64,000 bases of DNA from JBEGHD01 sp049334165 (GTDB taxonomy: Bacteria; Bacteroidota; Bacteroidia; Flavobacteriales_D; Sanyastnellaceae): NCBI GenBank assembly GCA_049334165.1, contig JBEGHD010000002.1; one strand, written 5' to 3'. The notes under the pieces are model-generated. The model worked only from the letters and a program-made list of their open reading frames with translations, was not told the origin of the DNA and ran no database searches. Numbering within the stretch: the stretch's first letter is position 1; each line of letters opens with the position of its first letter. Shown here piece after piece: positions 1 to 8,105 of the stretch. Both the position numbers and the translations under genes were made by a program.

Positions 1-18
1 AAAATTAGCTCAATAGAT

Positions 19-48
19 TTTGCAGTAGGTGAAAATTATCTATTTTTG
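19..48 (+). promoter_or_regulatory. Bacteroidota-type promoter of rpmH
   Basis: TTTG at 19-22, an 18-nt spacer and TATTTTTG at 41-48 match the Bacteroidota -33/-7 consensus (TTTG, about 19 nt, TAnnTTTG). The box lies 47 nt upstream of the rpmH ATG. No transcript data were available. Confidence 0.6.
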
Positions 49-95
49 CCCTCCCTTTTAGAAAAAAGGCACGAACGGTTAAAGAGACAAGAGCC

Positions 96-269
96 ATGAA
101 AAGAACATTTCAACCCTCGAAAAGAAAAAGAAGAAACAAGCACGGATTCCGCAAGCGCATGTCTAGCGCAAACGGAAGAAAAGTGTTGGCCTCAAGAAGA
201 AAGAAAGGCCGCAAGAAATTGTCAGTTTCTTCAGAAAGAAGACACAAGAAAATGGGTGGACTAGTTTAA
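96..269 (+). CDS. rpmH: 50S ribosomal protein L34
   Basis: This 57-residue, Arg/Lys-rich protein begins MKRTFQPSKRKRRNKHGFRK and continues with the conserved RMSSANGRKVLASRRKKGRK block, which identifies bacterial L34, a component of the large ribosomal subunit. It is slightly longer than the usual 44-53 residues because of a C-terminal extension ending HKKMGGLV. It is expressed from its own promoter at 19-48 and is followed by a clear intrinsic terminator. The dnaA/rnpA genes that often neighbour rpmH in other phyla are not seen here, as is usual in Bacteroidota. Confidence 0.97.
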   Translation: MKRTFQPSKRKRRNKHGFRKRMSSANGRKVLASRRKKGRKKLSVSSERRHKKMGGLV

Positions 270-296
270 GTAGTCCTTCCATCTCAAGATATTTGA

Positions 297-324
297 AGGA
301 GTTCCATGTGGAGCTCCTTTTTTT
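297..324 (+). terminator. Intrinsic terminator of rpmH
   Basis: A 9-bp stem (GGAGTTCCA / TGGAGCTCC, one G-U pair) with a 2-nt loop is followed directly by seven T. It sits between rpmH and the convergent phosphopantetheinyl transferase gene and has a T-run only in the plus direction. Confidence 0.85.
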
Positions 325-350
325 GTGGTCTCCATTCAATTCTGAGGTAT

Positions 351-977
351 TCACTTTTCAGCGAGCACCAGAACATATTCATCAATTCTGAAGAGCGTCA
401 GATCGAAAGTGAAGTCTCCCCGATCTTTTGATTTAAAGTCTAGCTTTAGACGAGGCTGTGCCAGTTCAAATGGCCGCACAGACATCTGCCTGGCAAAGTG
501 GATATTTTCTCCGAACACTTTAAAGACAGCCTCTTTCGCGCTCCAAATGATGGTAAAGACTTCGATGGGATTCATGCTGTTGGATGCAAAGTCAAACTCT
601 TTCTGATTGCAAAAACGACTCGAAATCTTGACTAGTTTCTCATCAGGTGCCTGGATGTCGATTCCGACCTCTTTTTCGCTGTGGATAAAAGCGCCTACAA
701 GATCGTGGCTGTGAGAGATTGAGATCTTTCGGCCATCCTTTAAATAAGGTTTACCGTTCTCAAGGTACCTGAGTGATTCGTGAATCTGTAGTTCGTGAAA
801 TAAGTGCCTTGCCACGAGCCACTCTCTTTGTCTTTTGGGATGGGTGATTTCTCTCCATTCTTCTCTTGCTCTTTCAGTCATTTCAAGAGACTGAAGCAGG
901 TTCTCAGTTCTTTCTGCTACCTTCCATAGGTAGAGCGTTCCGCCCGAGGGAGTATGAAATTGTTGGGTTAGTGGCAT
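351..977 (-). CDS. 4'-phosphopantetheinyl transferase (Sfp/HetI type)
   Basis: The 208-residue product transfers the phosphopantetheine arm of coenzyme A to a serine of carrier proteins. The two signature motifs of the Sfp superfamily are present: VGIDIQ (about residues 104-109, Mg-binding Asp) and WSAKEAVFK (about 145-153). The upstream motif ISISHSHDLVGAFI also fits. I chose the ATG at 977 over the in-frame TTG at 998 because a TACTTTTG promoter box at 996-1003 overlaps that TTG. The length is close to AcpS-like/Sfp-type proteins of Bacteroidota. It is convergent with rpmH and divergent from ahcY; its carrier-protein target cannot be read from the window. Confidence 0.88.
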   Translation of the reverse strand: MPLTQQFHTPSGGTLYLWKVAERTENLLQSLEMTERAREEWREITHPKRQREWLVARHLFHELQIHESLRYLENGKPYLKDGRKISISHSHDLVGAFIHSEKEVGIDIQAPDEKLVKISSRFCNQKEFDFASNSMNPIEVFTIIWSAKEAVFKVFGENIHFARQMSVRPFELAQPRLKLDFKSKDRGDFTFDLTLFRIDEYVLVLAEK

Positions 978-995
978 ATCAAAAAGTAGTGCAAA

Positions 996-1003
996 CAAAA
1001 GTA
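996..1003 (-). promoter_or_regulatory. -7 box of the phosphopantetheinyl transferase gene
   Basis: The minus strand reads TACTTTTG, an exact TAnnTTTG match, 18 nt upstream of the ATG at 977. No strong -33 element was identified. Confidence 0.45.
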
Positions 1004-1028
1004 AGAGTTAATTGTAAATCAGTTGACT

Positions 1029-1060
1029 TTTGCCTATATAGTTGGCAAGTAGTATCTTTG
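1029..1060 (+). promoter_or_regulatory. Promoter of ahcY
   Basis: TTTG (1029-1032), a 20-nt spacer and TATCTTTG (1053-1060) fit the Bacteroidota housekeeping promoter. It leaves a leader of about 40 nt before the ATG at 1107. No SAH-type riboswitch structure was recognised in that leader. Confidence 0.65.
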
Positions 1061-1106
1061 CAATGCTTTTGGTTTTAGACCGAAGAACAAAAAAATTATA
1101 CATTTC

Positions 1107-2426
1107 ATGAAGACATCAACAGACAAAAAAGTGCTTCCGTACAAGGTGAAAGACATCAACCTTGCGGAATACGGAAGAAGAGAAATTGAACTTGCCGAGG
1201 CCGAAATGCCAGGGCTTATGGCGCTGAGGGAAGAATACGGTAAAGACAAACCCCTAAAAGGCGCTCGTATTGCAGGATGCCTTCACATGACTATCCAAAC
1301 TGCAGTACTGATCGAAACACTGGTTGAACTCGGTGCTGACGTTACATGGTCTTCTTGCAACATCTTTTCTACGCAGGATCATGCAGCAGCTGCGATTGCC
1401 GCTACAGGTGTGCCAGTTTTCGCCTGGAAGGGAATGAATGCTGAAGAATTCGACTGGTGTATCGAGCAAACACTTTTTGCTTTTAAAGATGGCCAGCCAC
1501 TGAATATGATTCTCGATGATGGGGGTGACCTTACCAACATGGTTTTGGACAACTACCCAGAATTGGTTGAAGGAATCAACGGACTTTCTGAGGAAACCAC
1601 AACAGGAGTTCACAGACTTATCGAGCGCCAGCGTAAAGGAACTCTTCCGATGCCAGCGATTAACGTGAATGATTCGGTTACAAAATCTAAATTCGATAAC
1701 AAATACGGCTGTAAAGAGTCACTAGTGGATGCTATTAGAAGAGCTACCGATGTGATGATGGCCGGTAAAGTTGCCGTTGTTGCCGGTTACGGTGATGTAG
1801 GTAAAGGTTCTGCTGCTTCATTGCGCGGAGCGGGTGCTCGTGTAATTGTTACTGAGATCGACCCGATTTGCGCGCTGCAAGCTGCAATGGACGGATTCGA
1901 AGTGAAGAAAATGGAAAATGCAGTTTCTCGTGCTGACATTGTTGTTACAGCAACTGGAAACAAAGATATTATCACCGGGAAGGCTTTCGAAGCGATGAAA
2001 GACAAGACTATCGTTTGTAACATCGGCCACTTCGACAATGAGATTGACGTAGCCTGGTTGGATAACAATCACGGTAATACCAAGGTGGAGATCAAGCCAC
2101 AGGTCGACAAGTACACAATCAACGGAAAAGACATCATTCTACTTGCTGAAGGTAGATTGGTAAACCTCGGTTGTGCAACAGGTCACCCATCTTTTGTGAT
2201 GTCGAATTCATTCACGAACCAGACTCTTGCTCAAATCGAGCTTTGGAACCACAAAGAGCGCTACGAGAATAAAGTCTACACATTGCCTAAACACCTCGAT
2301 GAGAAAGTTGCAAAACTTCACCTCGAGAAGATTGGTGTAGAGCTTGAAGAATTGAGCAAAGATCAGGCAGAATATATCGGAGTTGATGTCGCAGGCCCGT
2401 ACAAGTCTGACGATTATCGCTACTAA
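1107..2426 (+). CDS. ahcY: Adenosylhomocysteinase
   Basis: The enzyme reversibly hydrolyses S-adenosylhomocysteine to adenosine and homocysteine, so it removes the product inhibitor of methyltransferases and feeds the methyl cycle in the cytoplasm. The 439-residue protein is of full family length. Visible hallmarks are the N-terminal GCLHMTIQTAVLIETL block, DDGGD (137-141), EETTTG (162-167), SKFDNKYGC (194-202) with the catalytic Lys/Asp region, the NAD-binding Rossmann loop GYGDVGKG (227-234), and a C-terminus ending YKSDDYRY, the conserved Lys/Tyr tail. It is monocistronic, with its own promoter and terminator. Confidence 0.98.
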   Translation: MKTSTDKKVLPYKVKDINLAEYGRREIELAEAEMPGLMALREEYGKDKPLKGARIAGCLHMTIQTAVLIETLVELGADVTWSSCNIFSTQDHAAAAIAATGVPVFAWKGMNAEEFDWCIEQTLFAFKDGQPLNMILDDGGDLTNMVLDNYPELVEGINGLSEETTTGVHRLIERQRKGTLPMPAINVNDSVTKSKFDNKYGCKESLVDAIRRATDVMMAGKVAVVAGYGDVGKGSAASLRGAGARVIVTEIDPICALQAAMDGFEVKKMENAVSRADIVVTATGNKDIITGKAFEAMKDKTIVCNIGHFDNEIDVAWLDNNHGNTKVEIKPQVDKYTINGKDIILLAEGRLVNLGCATGHPSFVMSNSFTNQTLAQIELWNHKERYENKVYTLPKHLDEKVAKLHLEKIGVELEELSKDQAEYIGVDVAGPYKSDDYRY

Positions 2427-2458
2427 GATCTAGTTAATAGATCATCATAATTCATACG

Positions 2459-2493
2459 AAACCCGAACTTGCAAAGCAGGTTCGGGTTTTTTT
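2459..2493 (+). terminator. Intrinsic terminator of ahcY
   Basis: The inverted repeat AACCCGAAC / GTTCGGGTT with an 11-nt loop is followed by seven T. It lies 33 nt after the ahcY stop codon. Confidence 0.9.
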
Positions 2494-2505
2494 ATGAGGT
2501 TGACT

Positions 2506-2925
2506 CTAATTTCTGATTGTGAGATATGGATCGTTCCAGGTCGTATTGTAGCGGAGTAGCGGCTGACTCGCGGGGCCGTTAATCACCTGACCATCGATAA
2601 GCGACCATTGAGAATCGGAACACTCATCCTGAATGCTCGTCTCATCATCACCCACCGAAACCCGACAGTTGTCTTCAGGTTGATAAGGACTGTGACGTTC
2701 GTAAGCGAGAAATTCATTTTCACTTTTTCTGTAGACGATAATTCCTTTGGAACCACCGCTAACATAAATCCATCCCGTAATGATGTTGAGTTCCTGATAA
2801 GAAGGAAGGTTGAGATTGAGATTCAGGTTTACATTCCGGACCGGAATGTTACTGTCTCTGCCGCAGGCCAAGGCAAGCAGCAAAAAGGGTACTATGAAAA
2901 TGACTTTTCTCATGCCAGCTATCAT
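2506..2925 (-). CDS. Lipoprotein with degenerate Rieske-like fold
   Basis: This 139-residue protein has a signal peptide and lipobox (LLLALAC, Cys about 21). The rest resembles Bacteroidota Rieske-like proteins: GGSKGIIVYRKSENEFLAYERHSP, then a Cys-containing loop, then SQWSLIDGQVINGPASQPLLRY, which matches the 'DGxVxxGPAxxPLxxY' end of Rieske domains. The canonical CxH...CxxH cluster ligands are not there, so a [2Fe-2S] centre is unlikely; this is inference. I chose the first ATG because an exact TAATTTTG box ends 5 nt upstream, which predicts a leaderless mRNA; the second ATG (2913) is the alternative. The function is unknown. Confidence 0.75.
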   Translation of the reverse strand: MIAGMRKVIFIVPFLLLALACGRDSNIPVRNVNLNLNLNLPSYQELNIITGWIYVSGGSKGIIVYRKSENEFLAYERHSPYQPEDNCRVSVGDDETSIQDECSDSQWSLIDGQVINGPASQPLLRYNTTWNDPYLTIRN

Positions 2926-2930
2926 ACGTT

Positions 2931-2938
2931 CAAAATTA
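2931..2938 (-). promoter_or_regulatory. -7 box for a leaderless transcript (lipoprotein)
   Basis: The minus strand reads TAATTTTG, then 5 nt (AACGT), then ATG at 2925. The spacing equals that of four other genes in this window. No convincing -33 element. Confidence 0.55.
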
Positions 2939-2951
2939 CCAATTAATTGTG

Positions 2952-3641
2952 CTACTGCGATTTTGCCTTTTTTGGAGGAGGCCCAGCGATAAAGTCTTTG
3001 AGGTAGAATGGCTCGAAATACGCCACATCTTCAAAGGCTTCAGCTTTGTACTTTTCGACTGCCAGCTTTGCCACATCCACTGCAGAAGGATGGAAATCTT
3101 TTTCGAAAGTGAACTCAGCTTTGGTAAGCACATCAGCACATTTTTGAGCGCCATCGCCAAAGAAAAGCGTTTTTTTACCAGTGAGGTGATCGAAACTATC
3201 TGGCTCCACAATCTGAGCGCGGAGGTCGTCAATCCCTTTCGCTTCAGTGTCGAATGCCTGAGTGAAAACTTCCATCCTGCGAGCATCAATCATCGGCACG
3301 AAAGCTTCGTATTCACTTTCTTTCTCCATCGCCCCGTGAGCCATTGCCGGAAGTGTTCCAATAGAAATGAGAGGAAGGTTGAGTGCGTAGCACAAACCCT
3401 TTGCTGTGGAAACGCCAATTCTCAACCCTGTGTAAGAGCCTGGACCTTTGCTCACGGCAATGGCCGTCAGGTCTGAGAAGCTTTTATTAGCAGCATCGAG
3501 AACATTTTTGATAAACTCGTTAAGCTTTTCTGCGTGGGAATATTTTTCACTGTGGTGTTCGCGGTGAACCATGTTGGATCCATCGGAGTTGACGAGCGCC
3601 ACAGAGCAATTTCTTGTGGCCGTCTCAAGCGCTAAAATCAT
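2952..3641 (-). CDS. tsaB: tRNA threonylcarbamoyladenosine biosynthesis protein TsaB
   Basis: TsaB is the YeaZ-type scaffold subunit that pairs with TsaD (and TsaE) to make t6A37 in ANN-decoding tRNAs. The 229-residue product begins MILALETATRNCSVALVN, the ASKHA fold phosphate-1 strand, and has SKGPGSYTGLRIGVSTAKGL, the most conserved TsaB block, followed by MIDARRMEVF. The reading frame extends upstream to 3710, but the family always begins at MILALET, so the ATG at 3641 was chosen. It starts 1 nt after the end of the efflux adaptor gene, so it is probably the last gene of the tolC-like operon. Confidence 0.95.
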   Translation of the reverse strand: MILALETATRNCSVALVNSDGSNMVHREHHSEKYSHAEKLNEFIKNVLDAANKSFSDLTAIAVSKGPGSYTGLRIGVSTAKGLCYALNLPLISIGTLPAMAHGAMEKESEYEAFVPMIDARRMEVFTQAFDTEAKGIDDLRAQIVEPDSFDHLTGKKTLFFGDGAQKCADVLTKAEFTFEKDFHPSAVDVAKLAVEKYKAEAFEDVAYFEPFYLKDFIAGPPPKKAKSQ

Positions 3642-3642
3642 A

Positions 3643-4971
3643 CTAGAAATTACTTTTTTCTCTTTTGGTTTCGATTTTTGAACCGTTCTCGAGCTTACGC
3701 GAAACTGCATCGTACGGACCGGTGATTACTTCGTCACCTTCGTCAATGCCGCTTTGGATTTGAATAAACTCGTTGTCTTGTATTCCTGTGGTAATTACTT
3801 CCAAATCTGCCAGCTCACCATTTTTCACAAAGACTACAGTAAGAGGTTCATTTTCCCCATTTGATTTATCATTTTCTGTATCTTCAGAAATCCTATCGCG
3901 AAAACTCATTGATGCTGTGTCGGTGCGAGTTGTGACAGCTTTTATTGGAATAGAAAGAACGTCTTTGGCTGTGGCTGTTTCAATCTCAACAGTTGCGGAC
4001 ATGCCAGGTCTTAACGGTGTGAAATTTTCGGAAGCATTAACTTTTCGCAATTCCTGGTAGGAAGACTCCAGTATACGTATTTTGACTGAGAAATTAGTTA
4101 CCTGATCGAGAGTCATGGTGCCAGTGGCATTCATGGCAGTGTTTGCTATTTCGGTCACGATTCCCACGAATTCGTGATCGAGGTAGGCGTCAACTTCCAC
4201 ACGAGCGGTGTCATCCAGTCCCACTCGCACAATGTCGGTTTCGTTTACTTCAACATTCACCTCCATTGTAGTAAGGTCCGAAACGCGCATTATTTCGGTT
4301 CCCTGCATCATGCCTGTTCCGAGGATAATGTCTCCTTCTTCGATGGCGAGGGCTGTTACTGTTCCTTTTCGCGGAGCGTAGATGGTCGTTCTGCGCAGGT
4401 TTTCGGCTTGTTCATTTCGCGTAGCTTGTGCGCTGGCGATAGAGAACTCGGCAGATCGAACGCTTTCTTGAGCAGCTTCCACCTCCGATTGAGCAACCTT
4501 GTAGTTCGAAGTCGCATTGTCGAACTCGGCTTTGGAAATGGCCCCTTGCTCGAAAAGCTGTTGATTCCTCTCATAGTTGAGCTCTGCTACCTCGAGTTGA
4601 GCTTGTGCCTGGGATAGACGTGCTTTGGCGCTCGAAAGACTTGAGCGCGCAGTGTTCAGAGAGGCCTCAGCCCTGTTGAGAGCGGCTACATAAAGTTCGG
4701 GATCTACCTTCGCCAGAAGATCACCCTTATCAACCTCTGAACCTTCTTTTACCGGCAACTCAATAACCTGTCCCGAAACCTGGGAGATTATTTTTACTTC
4801 TACTTCAGGTTGGACCTTTCCGCTGGCAGAAACAGTTTCGGTGATGTCGCGGTTTTGGGCTTTCTCAACAGTCACTGAAATCGAATCTTCACCTCTGCCA
4901 AAGATTAATGCGAGAATAAGCAGAACCACAACTACAGCGGCCAGAATTATGATGAGCTTTTTCTTATTCAT
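3643..4971 (-). CDS. Efflux periplasmic adaptor (HlyD/MacA family)
   Basis: The product is the membrane-fusion subunit that bridges an inner-membrane transporter and a TolC-type channel. The 442 residues show an N-terminal membrane anchor (about 5-25), a beta-strand lipoyl half-motif (QVSGQVIELPVKEGSEVDKGDLLAKVDP), a long alpha-helical hairpin (about 95-195, rich in Ala/Gln/Glu), the second half-motif (TTIYAPRKGTVTALAIEEGD) and a beta-barrel with the NETDIVRVGLDD type motif. This domain order fits MacA-like adaptors that work with MacB ABC transporters; the MacB partner is not in the window. Its ATG overlaps the stop codon of the tolC-like gene (TAATG). Confidence 0.93.
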   Translation of the reverse strand: MNKKKLIIILAAVVVVLLILALIFGRGEDSISVTVEKAQNRDITETVSASGKVQPEVEVKIISQVSGQVIELPVKEGSEVDKGDLLAKVDPELYVAALNRAEASLNTARSSLSSAKARLSQAQAQLEVAELNYERNQQLFEQGAISKAEFDNATSNYKVAQSEVEAAQESVRSAEFSIASAQATRNEQAENLRRTTIYAPRKGTVTALAIEEGDIILGTGMMQGTEIMRVSDLTTMEVNVEVNETDIVRVGLDDTARVEVDAYLDHEFVGIVTEIANTAMNATGTMTLDQVTNFSVKIRILESSYQELRKVNASENFTPLRPGMSATVEIETATAKDVLSIPIKAVTTRTDTASMSFRDRISEDTENDKSNGENEPLTVVFVKNGELADLEVITTGIQDNEFIQIQSGIDEGDEVITGPYDAVSRKLENGSKIETKREKSNF

Positions 4972-6410
4972 TAGTTAAGTACAATGGGCTTGCCAGTGTA
5001 AAAATCGATGACTTTAGCTTTAAAGATAAAATCAAATTTGTTTCTGATAAGGTCAGCCTTTGCGTTATCCAGTAAAATTCTCGCGTTGGTGTACTCTACT
5101 GTGTTGATTACTCCGGCTTCGTACCTCACCTGTGCGTAATCAAAGGCCCGCTGTTGAGCTTCCACTGACTTTTGAGCAGCCCTGTAGTTTTCCATTGCTG
5201 CAAGCATGTCGAAGTAATCGCTCTGCACATTTTGCTTCAGCTGGTTTTTGGTTAGGTCAAGTTGAAGCTTGGCATTTTTTACGTTGATTTTACTACGCTG
5301 AATATTTGAGTGAGTAGAGAGACCATTAAAGATTGGAATGTTCAGGCTGAAAAACAGAGATTGGTTGAAGTTGTCACTGATTTGATCGTTGAATGGCTTG
5401 GTGTCGAATTCCTCATAAGTTGTCTGTTCCTGCAGACTGAGCACTGTTGATCCCGACCCCTGAACTACTCCGATAGGAACTTGACCAAGGTTCACAGGGT
5501 CACCTATAGGAATGTTGTTGGCTCCTGAATAACCCGAACCAATGGAGTAACTCATGCTGAAATTCGGAGACATTTGACCTCTCGAAATGCTCAATCCAGT
5601 TTCTGCACTCATCAAATTAGCCTGTGCGCTTTTCACCTCTGGAAGCGTATTCACTGCCTTGCTCAATACAGTCTCAAGATCGGCAGTTACTTCAGTTTCC
5701 TGAGCCAGGTTTTCATCAGGTCTTTCTATTTCAAAATTCCGGCTTTCCTCTGGCTCAAGCTGGAGTAGCTGGGTCAGGTTTAGGTAAGAAAGCTTGAGAT
5801 TGTTTTGTGCCGAAATGACGCTGGCTGAATCTGTAGCCTGCTGTGCCTCGAGCTGGAGTAAGTCTCCCTCGGGGGCGCTTCCAGCATCCACAAGCTTTCT
5901 TGTGCGTTCCAGCTGAGAAGATGAGTTTTCCAAATTGTATTCGGCAATGGCCAAAAACTCCATGTTGAATAGGATGTTCAGATAAGCGTTTGCCACGTTC
6001 AGTGAAATGTCATTCTTCATCTTTTGAAGATCTGCATTTCTGGCTTCCATGTCGATGTTGGCTTGCTTGATGGAGTTCAGGCGCTGAAAACCGTTAAAAA
6101 TCGTCAGGCTGGTTCGTGCATTGAAGTTGTTGCTTCGAATACGGTCCGTGGCAAATTCATTGGTAAAAGGGTCAATTGTTTGTCCCCAGTTGTAGCCGTG
6201 AGAAGCACTTGCGTTTACACTTGGAAATGCCCCGGCAACTGATTGCGTCTTGTCAATGCCTGCCAGGTCGTAGTTAAGCGCACTTTGCTGAATTTGAATG
6301 TTGTTTTCGAGAGCGTAGTCAATACACTGCTTCAGTGACCATTTCTCACTTTGAGCTTGACTAGTGAAAAAAGCAACGGCCAAAAGGAGAGTCCAGAAGT
6401 ACTTCAACAT
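4971..6410 (-). CDS. TolC-family outer-membrane efflux protein
   Basis: This 479-residue protein has a signal peptide (MLKYFWTLLLAVAFFTSQAQ) and two OEP repeats: WSLKQCIDYALENNIQIQQ at the N-terminus, a typical start of Bacteroidota TolC proteins, and a second copy near LSKAVNTLPEVKSAQANL. Long amphipathic helices and the VNTVEYTNARILLDNAKADL end fit the periplasmic tunnel. It is first in the operon with the HlyD/MacA adaptor and tsaB, so it is probably the exit duct of that pump. A TATGTTTG box lies 26 nt upstream. Confidence 0.93.
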   Translation of the reverse strand: MLKYFWTLLLAVAFFTSQAQSEKWSLKQCIDYALENNIQIQQSALNYDLAGIDKTQSVAGAFPSVNASASHGYNWGQTIDPFTNEFATDRIRSNNFNARTSLTIFNGFQRLNSIKQANIDMEARNADLQKMKNDISLNVANAYLNILFNMEFLAIAEYNLENSSSQLERTRKLVDAGSAPEGDLLQLEAQQATDSASVISAQNNLKLSYLNLTQLLQLEPEESRNFEIERPDENLAQETEVTADLETVLSKAVNTLPEVKSAQANLMSAETGLSISRGQMSPNFSMSYSIGSGYSGANNIPIGDPVNLGQVPIGVVQGSGSTVLSLQEQTTYEEFDTKPFNDQISDNFNQSLFFSLNIPIFNGLSTHSNIQRSKINVKNAKLQLDLTKNQLKQNVQSDYFDMLAAMENYRAAQKSVEAQQRAFDYAQVRYEAGVINTVEYTNARILLDNAKADLIRNKFDFIFKAKVIDFYTGKPIVLN

Positions 6411-6435
6411 AGTAAATTGGGATTGGGTTGAAGCA

Positions 6436-6443
6436 CAAACATA
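6436..6443 (-). promoter_or_regulatory. -7 box of the tolC-like/adaptor/tsaB operon
   Basis: The minus strand reads TATGTTTG, an exact TAnnTTTG match, with a leader of about 20 nt before the ATG at 6410. Confidence 0.5.
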
Positions 6444-6493
6444 AAGCTTCTCGCTAAAAAAGCTCTGAGCTCAAACGAATAAAGATTGTTAAA

Positions 6494-7234
6494 TCAGAGG
6501 GAGAGAATTTCGATTTCCACTCTTCGGTTTTCCTCGTTTTCCCAGTCCGTTTTGGGGTCTGGATACTTCATTTCGGTAGCTCCTTTTCCGACTGCAGTCA
6601 TGCGGCTTTCATCAATTCCTTTATTTACCAAAAAATCGATGACAGCCTGTGCACGTTCGCGTGAAGCTTTTTCAAGAAACTTTTCACTGTAGAGGTTGTC
6701 CGGATCGTTAACGTGTCCATTTACTGCGATGGTCACTTCGGGATTCTTCACAAGGAAATCATATAGATTTTGAAGAGCCACTGCCGATTTGTGATAGATT
6801 TCTGTTTCACTGCCCAGGAATATTATACCTGGAACATCAGATTTGAGACCTGGGGCAAGCTTCTTTAGAGTGATGTCCTGAACGTGAATCTTTTTTTCTT
6901 CCGGCCAGAATCGCTCCGAGTAGAACATGAAGTCCTCTTTGACAGCAGTAACTGTGTATCTTCTGTAAGCTGGAATTTGGATGGTCGTGTCCACTACATC
7001 TTCAAAAACAACCGGGTCACGCGGATCAAGTCCCTGGATTTCAATGTCGACAGCTGTTTCACTAGTCTCCTCCATTTCTTCGTTGATCACATGCAGACGC
7101 ATCATCTGATTTTCATAAGCCATGTCATCATCGGAGATTTTCTTCTCCTCGGTGAATTGGGCATTGGCGACAATCCCCGAAAGTAGGCAGATAGCCAAAA
7201 GGATTAGCCTGGATATGTTGAAATTGTTTTGCAT
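6494..7234 (-). CDS. OmpA-family outer-membrane protein
   Basis: The 246-residue product has a signal peptide (to ANAQ, about residue 26), a middle part of unknown fold with short beta segments (DIEIQGLDPRDPVVFEDVVD, then TIQIPAYRRYTVTAVKEDFMF), and a C-terminal OmpA-like peptidoglycan-binding domain: TIAVNGHVNDPDN, then SRERAQAVIDFLVNKGIDESRMTAVGKG and the RRVEIEIL end. The domain anchors the outer membrane to peptidoglycan. The N-terminal part looks like a carboxypeptidase-regulatory-like or CNA-B type fold, by inference only. It has its own 80-nt upstream gap and no exact promoter box was found. Confidence 0.9.
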   Translation of the reverse strand: MQNNFNISRLILLAICLLSGIVANAQFTEEKKISDDDMAYENQMMRLHVINEEMEETSETAVDIEIQGLDPRDPVVFEDVVDTTIQIPAYRRYTVTAVKEDFMFYSERFWPEEKKIHVQDITLKKLAPGLKSDVPGIIFLGSETEIYHKSAVALQNLYDFLVKNPEVTIAVNGHVNDPDNLYSEKFLEKASRERAQAVIDFLVNKGIDESRMTAVGKGATEMKYPDPKTDWENEENRRVEIEILSL

Positions 7235-7271
7235 AAATTACTTCATTCAAGTTAGCTAAATCAGTAAGGTT

Positions 7272-7526
7272 CTAGTGTTGACCGATCAAGTCTCGATAAA
7301 AGTATGCAATTTTCTTGCGAAAAAAAACAAAGCCAACAATGGCGAACAAGAGGTAAGGCACAAACATGAGGTAAATAATTCCCTTGTTTAATCCTTCTGC
7401 TACGTTCTTGTTGTCTTCTGATGCACTTTCCGCAACTGCCTCGCACATAGCGCACTGAGCTTCTACAGATTGACTGATCAACAACAGTCCAACAACTGCT
7501 ACGCAAATACTGATTGTTCGATTCAT
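7272..7526 (-). CDS. Small membrane protein with CAMC motif, cox operon
   Basis: This 84-residue protein has an N-terminal signal/anchor (MNRTISICVAVVGLLLISQS), a short extracytoplasmic stretch starting QCAMCEAVAESASEDN, and one C-terminal membrane segment (IIYLMFVPYLLFAIVGFVFF) followed by RKK. The CxxC just after the signal peptide could bind copper or take part in thiol exchange. The start at 7526 was chosen as the ATG before the signal peptide; the upstream ATG at 7553 would overlap the DUF420 gene. Similar QCAMC proteins follow the cox genes in other Bacteroidota from memory, but I know of no assigned function. Assembly of cytochrome oxidase is a guess from context. Confidence 0.8.
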   Translation of the reverse strand: MNRTISICVAVVGLLLISQSVEAQCAMCEAVAESASEDNKNVAEGLNKGIIYLMFVPYLLFAIVGFVFFRKKIAYFYRDLIGQH

Positions 7527-7536
7527 ATTCACAAAT

Positions 7537-8100
7537 TTAAGCATTAAACGCATAGTATGGACTGATCATTATGTACACCAAAACGCCTGTAATTGTTACG
7601 TAGAGCCAAAGAGGAAAAGTAATTCGCGCAATTTTTTTGTGCTTGTCGAATCGTTGGGACAGAGCCCGAACATAGGTGATCAACACCAGCGGAACTATGG
7701 CGATGGAGAGTAAAATGTGGGTTATCAAGATGAAAAAGTAAAGTCCCTTCATCAGGCCCTCTCCACCGTAGCGCGTGGTTTCAGATGTGAGGTGAAACGA
7801 AACATAGCTCACCAGAAAAAGCACTGAAAGCAGAATGGCAGTGGACATAAAACGCTTGTGGGCCACCATATTTTTGTTTTTGATTGCAACCACTCCTGCA
7901 ATTAGCATCACGGTTGCGGTGCCGTTGATGATGGCGTTGGTTAGTGGGAGATGATTAAGAAAAGATCGCAAACCGGGTGAAATATTTTCTGCCTGGGGCA
8001 AAAAGAAAAGCACTGCCACTACCAGTGGAATAAGAATAGAAACAACTACAATCAATGGAGTGTAGTTTTTCTCTTTACTCGCTGCATTTTCGTTCGGCAT
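7537..8100 (-). CDS. DUF420 membrane protein (CtaM-like)
   Basis: The 187-residue protein has five predicted membrane segments and belongs to DUF420, recognised from GTATVMLIAGVVAIKNKNMVAHKRFM and HILLSIAIVPLVLITYVRAL. Conserved His residues (HLP, AHKR, SFHLTSE, THILL) could bind metal or haem. In Firmicutes the DUF420 protein CtaM is needed for haem-copper oxidase function, and the gene lies here directly after SCO and the cox3 genes, so a role in oxidase assembly is likely. The gap to the SCO gene is 5 nt. Confidence 0.9.
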   Translation of the reverse strand: MPNENAASKEKNYTPLIVVVSILIPLVVAVLFFLPQAENISPGLRSFLNHLPLTNAIINGTATVMLIAGVVAIKNKNMVAHKRFMSTAILLSVLFLVSYVSFHLTSETTRYGGEGLMKGLYFFILITHILLSIAIVPLVLITYVRALSQRFDKHKKIARITFPLWLYVTITGVLVYIMISPYYAFNA

Positions 8101-8105
8101 CTTCT

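Noticed and set aside
1061..1106. SAH riboswitch in the ahcY leader
   Set aside because: The 46-nt leader is too short and shows no conserved pseudoknot pattern.
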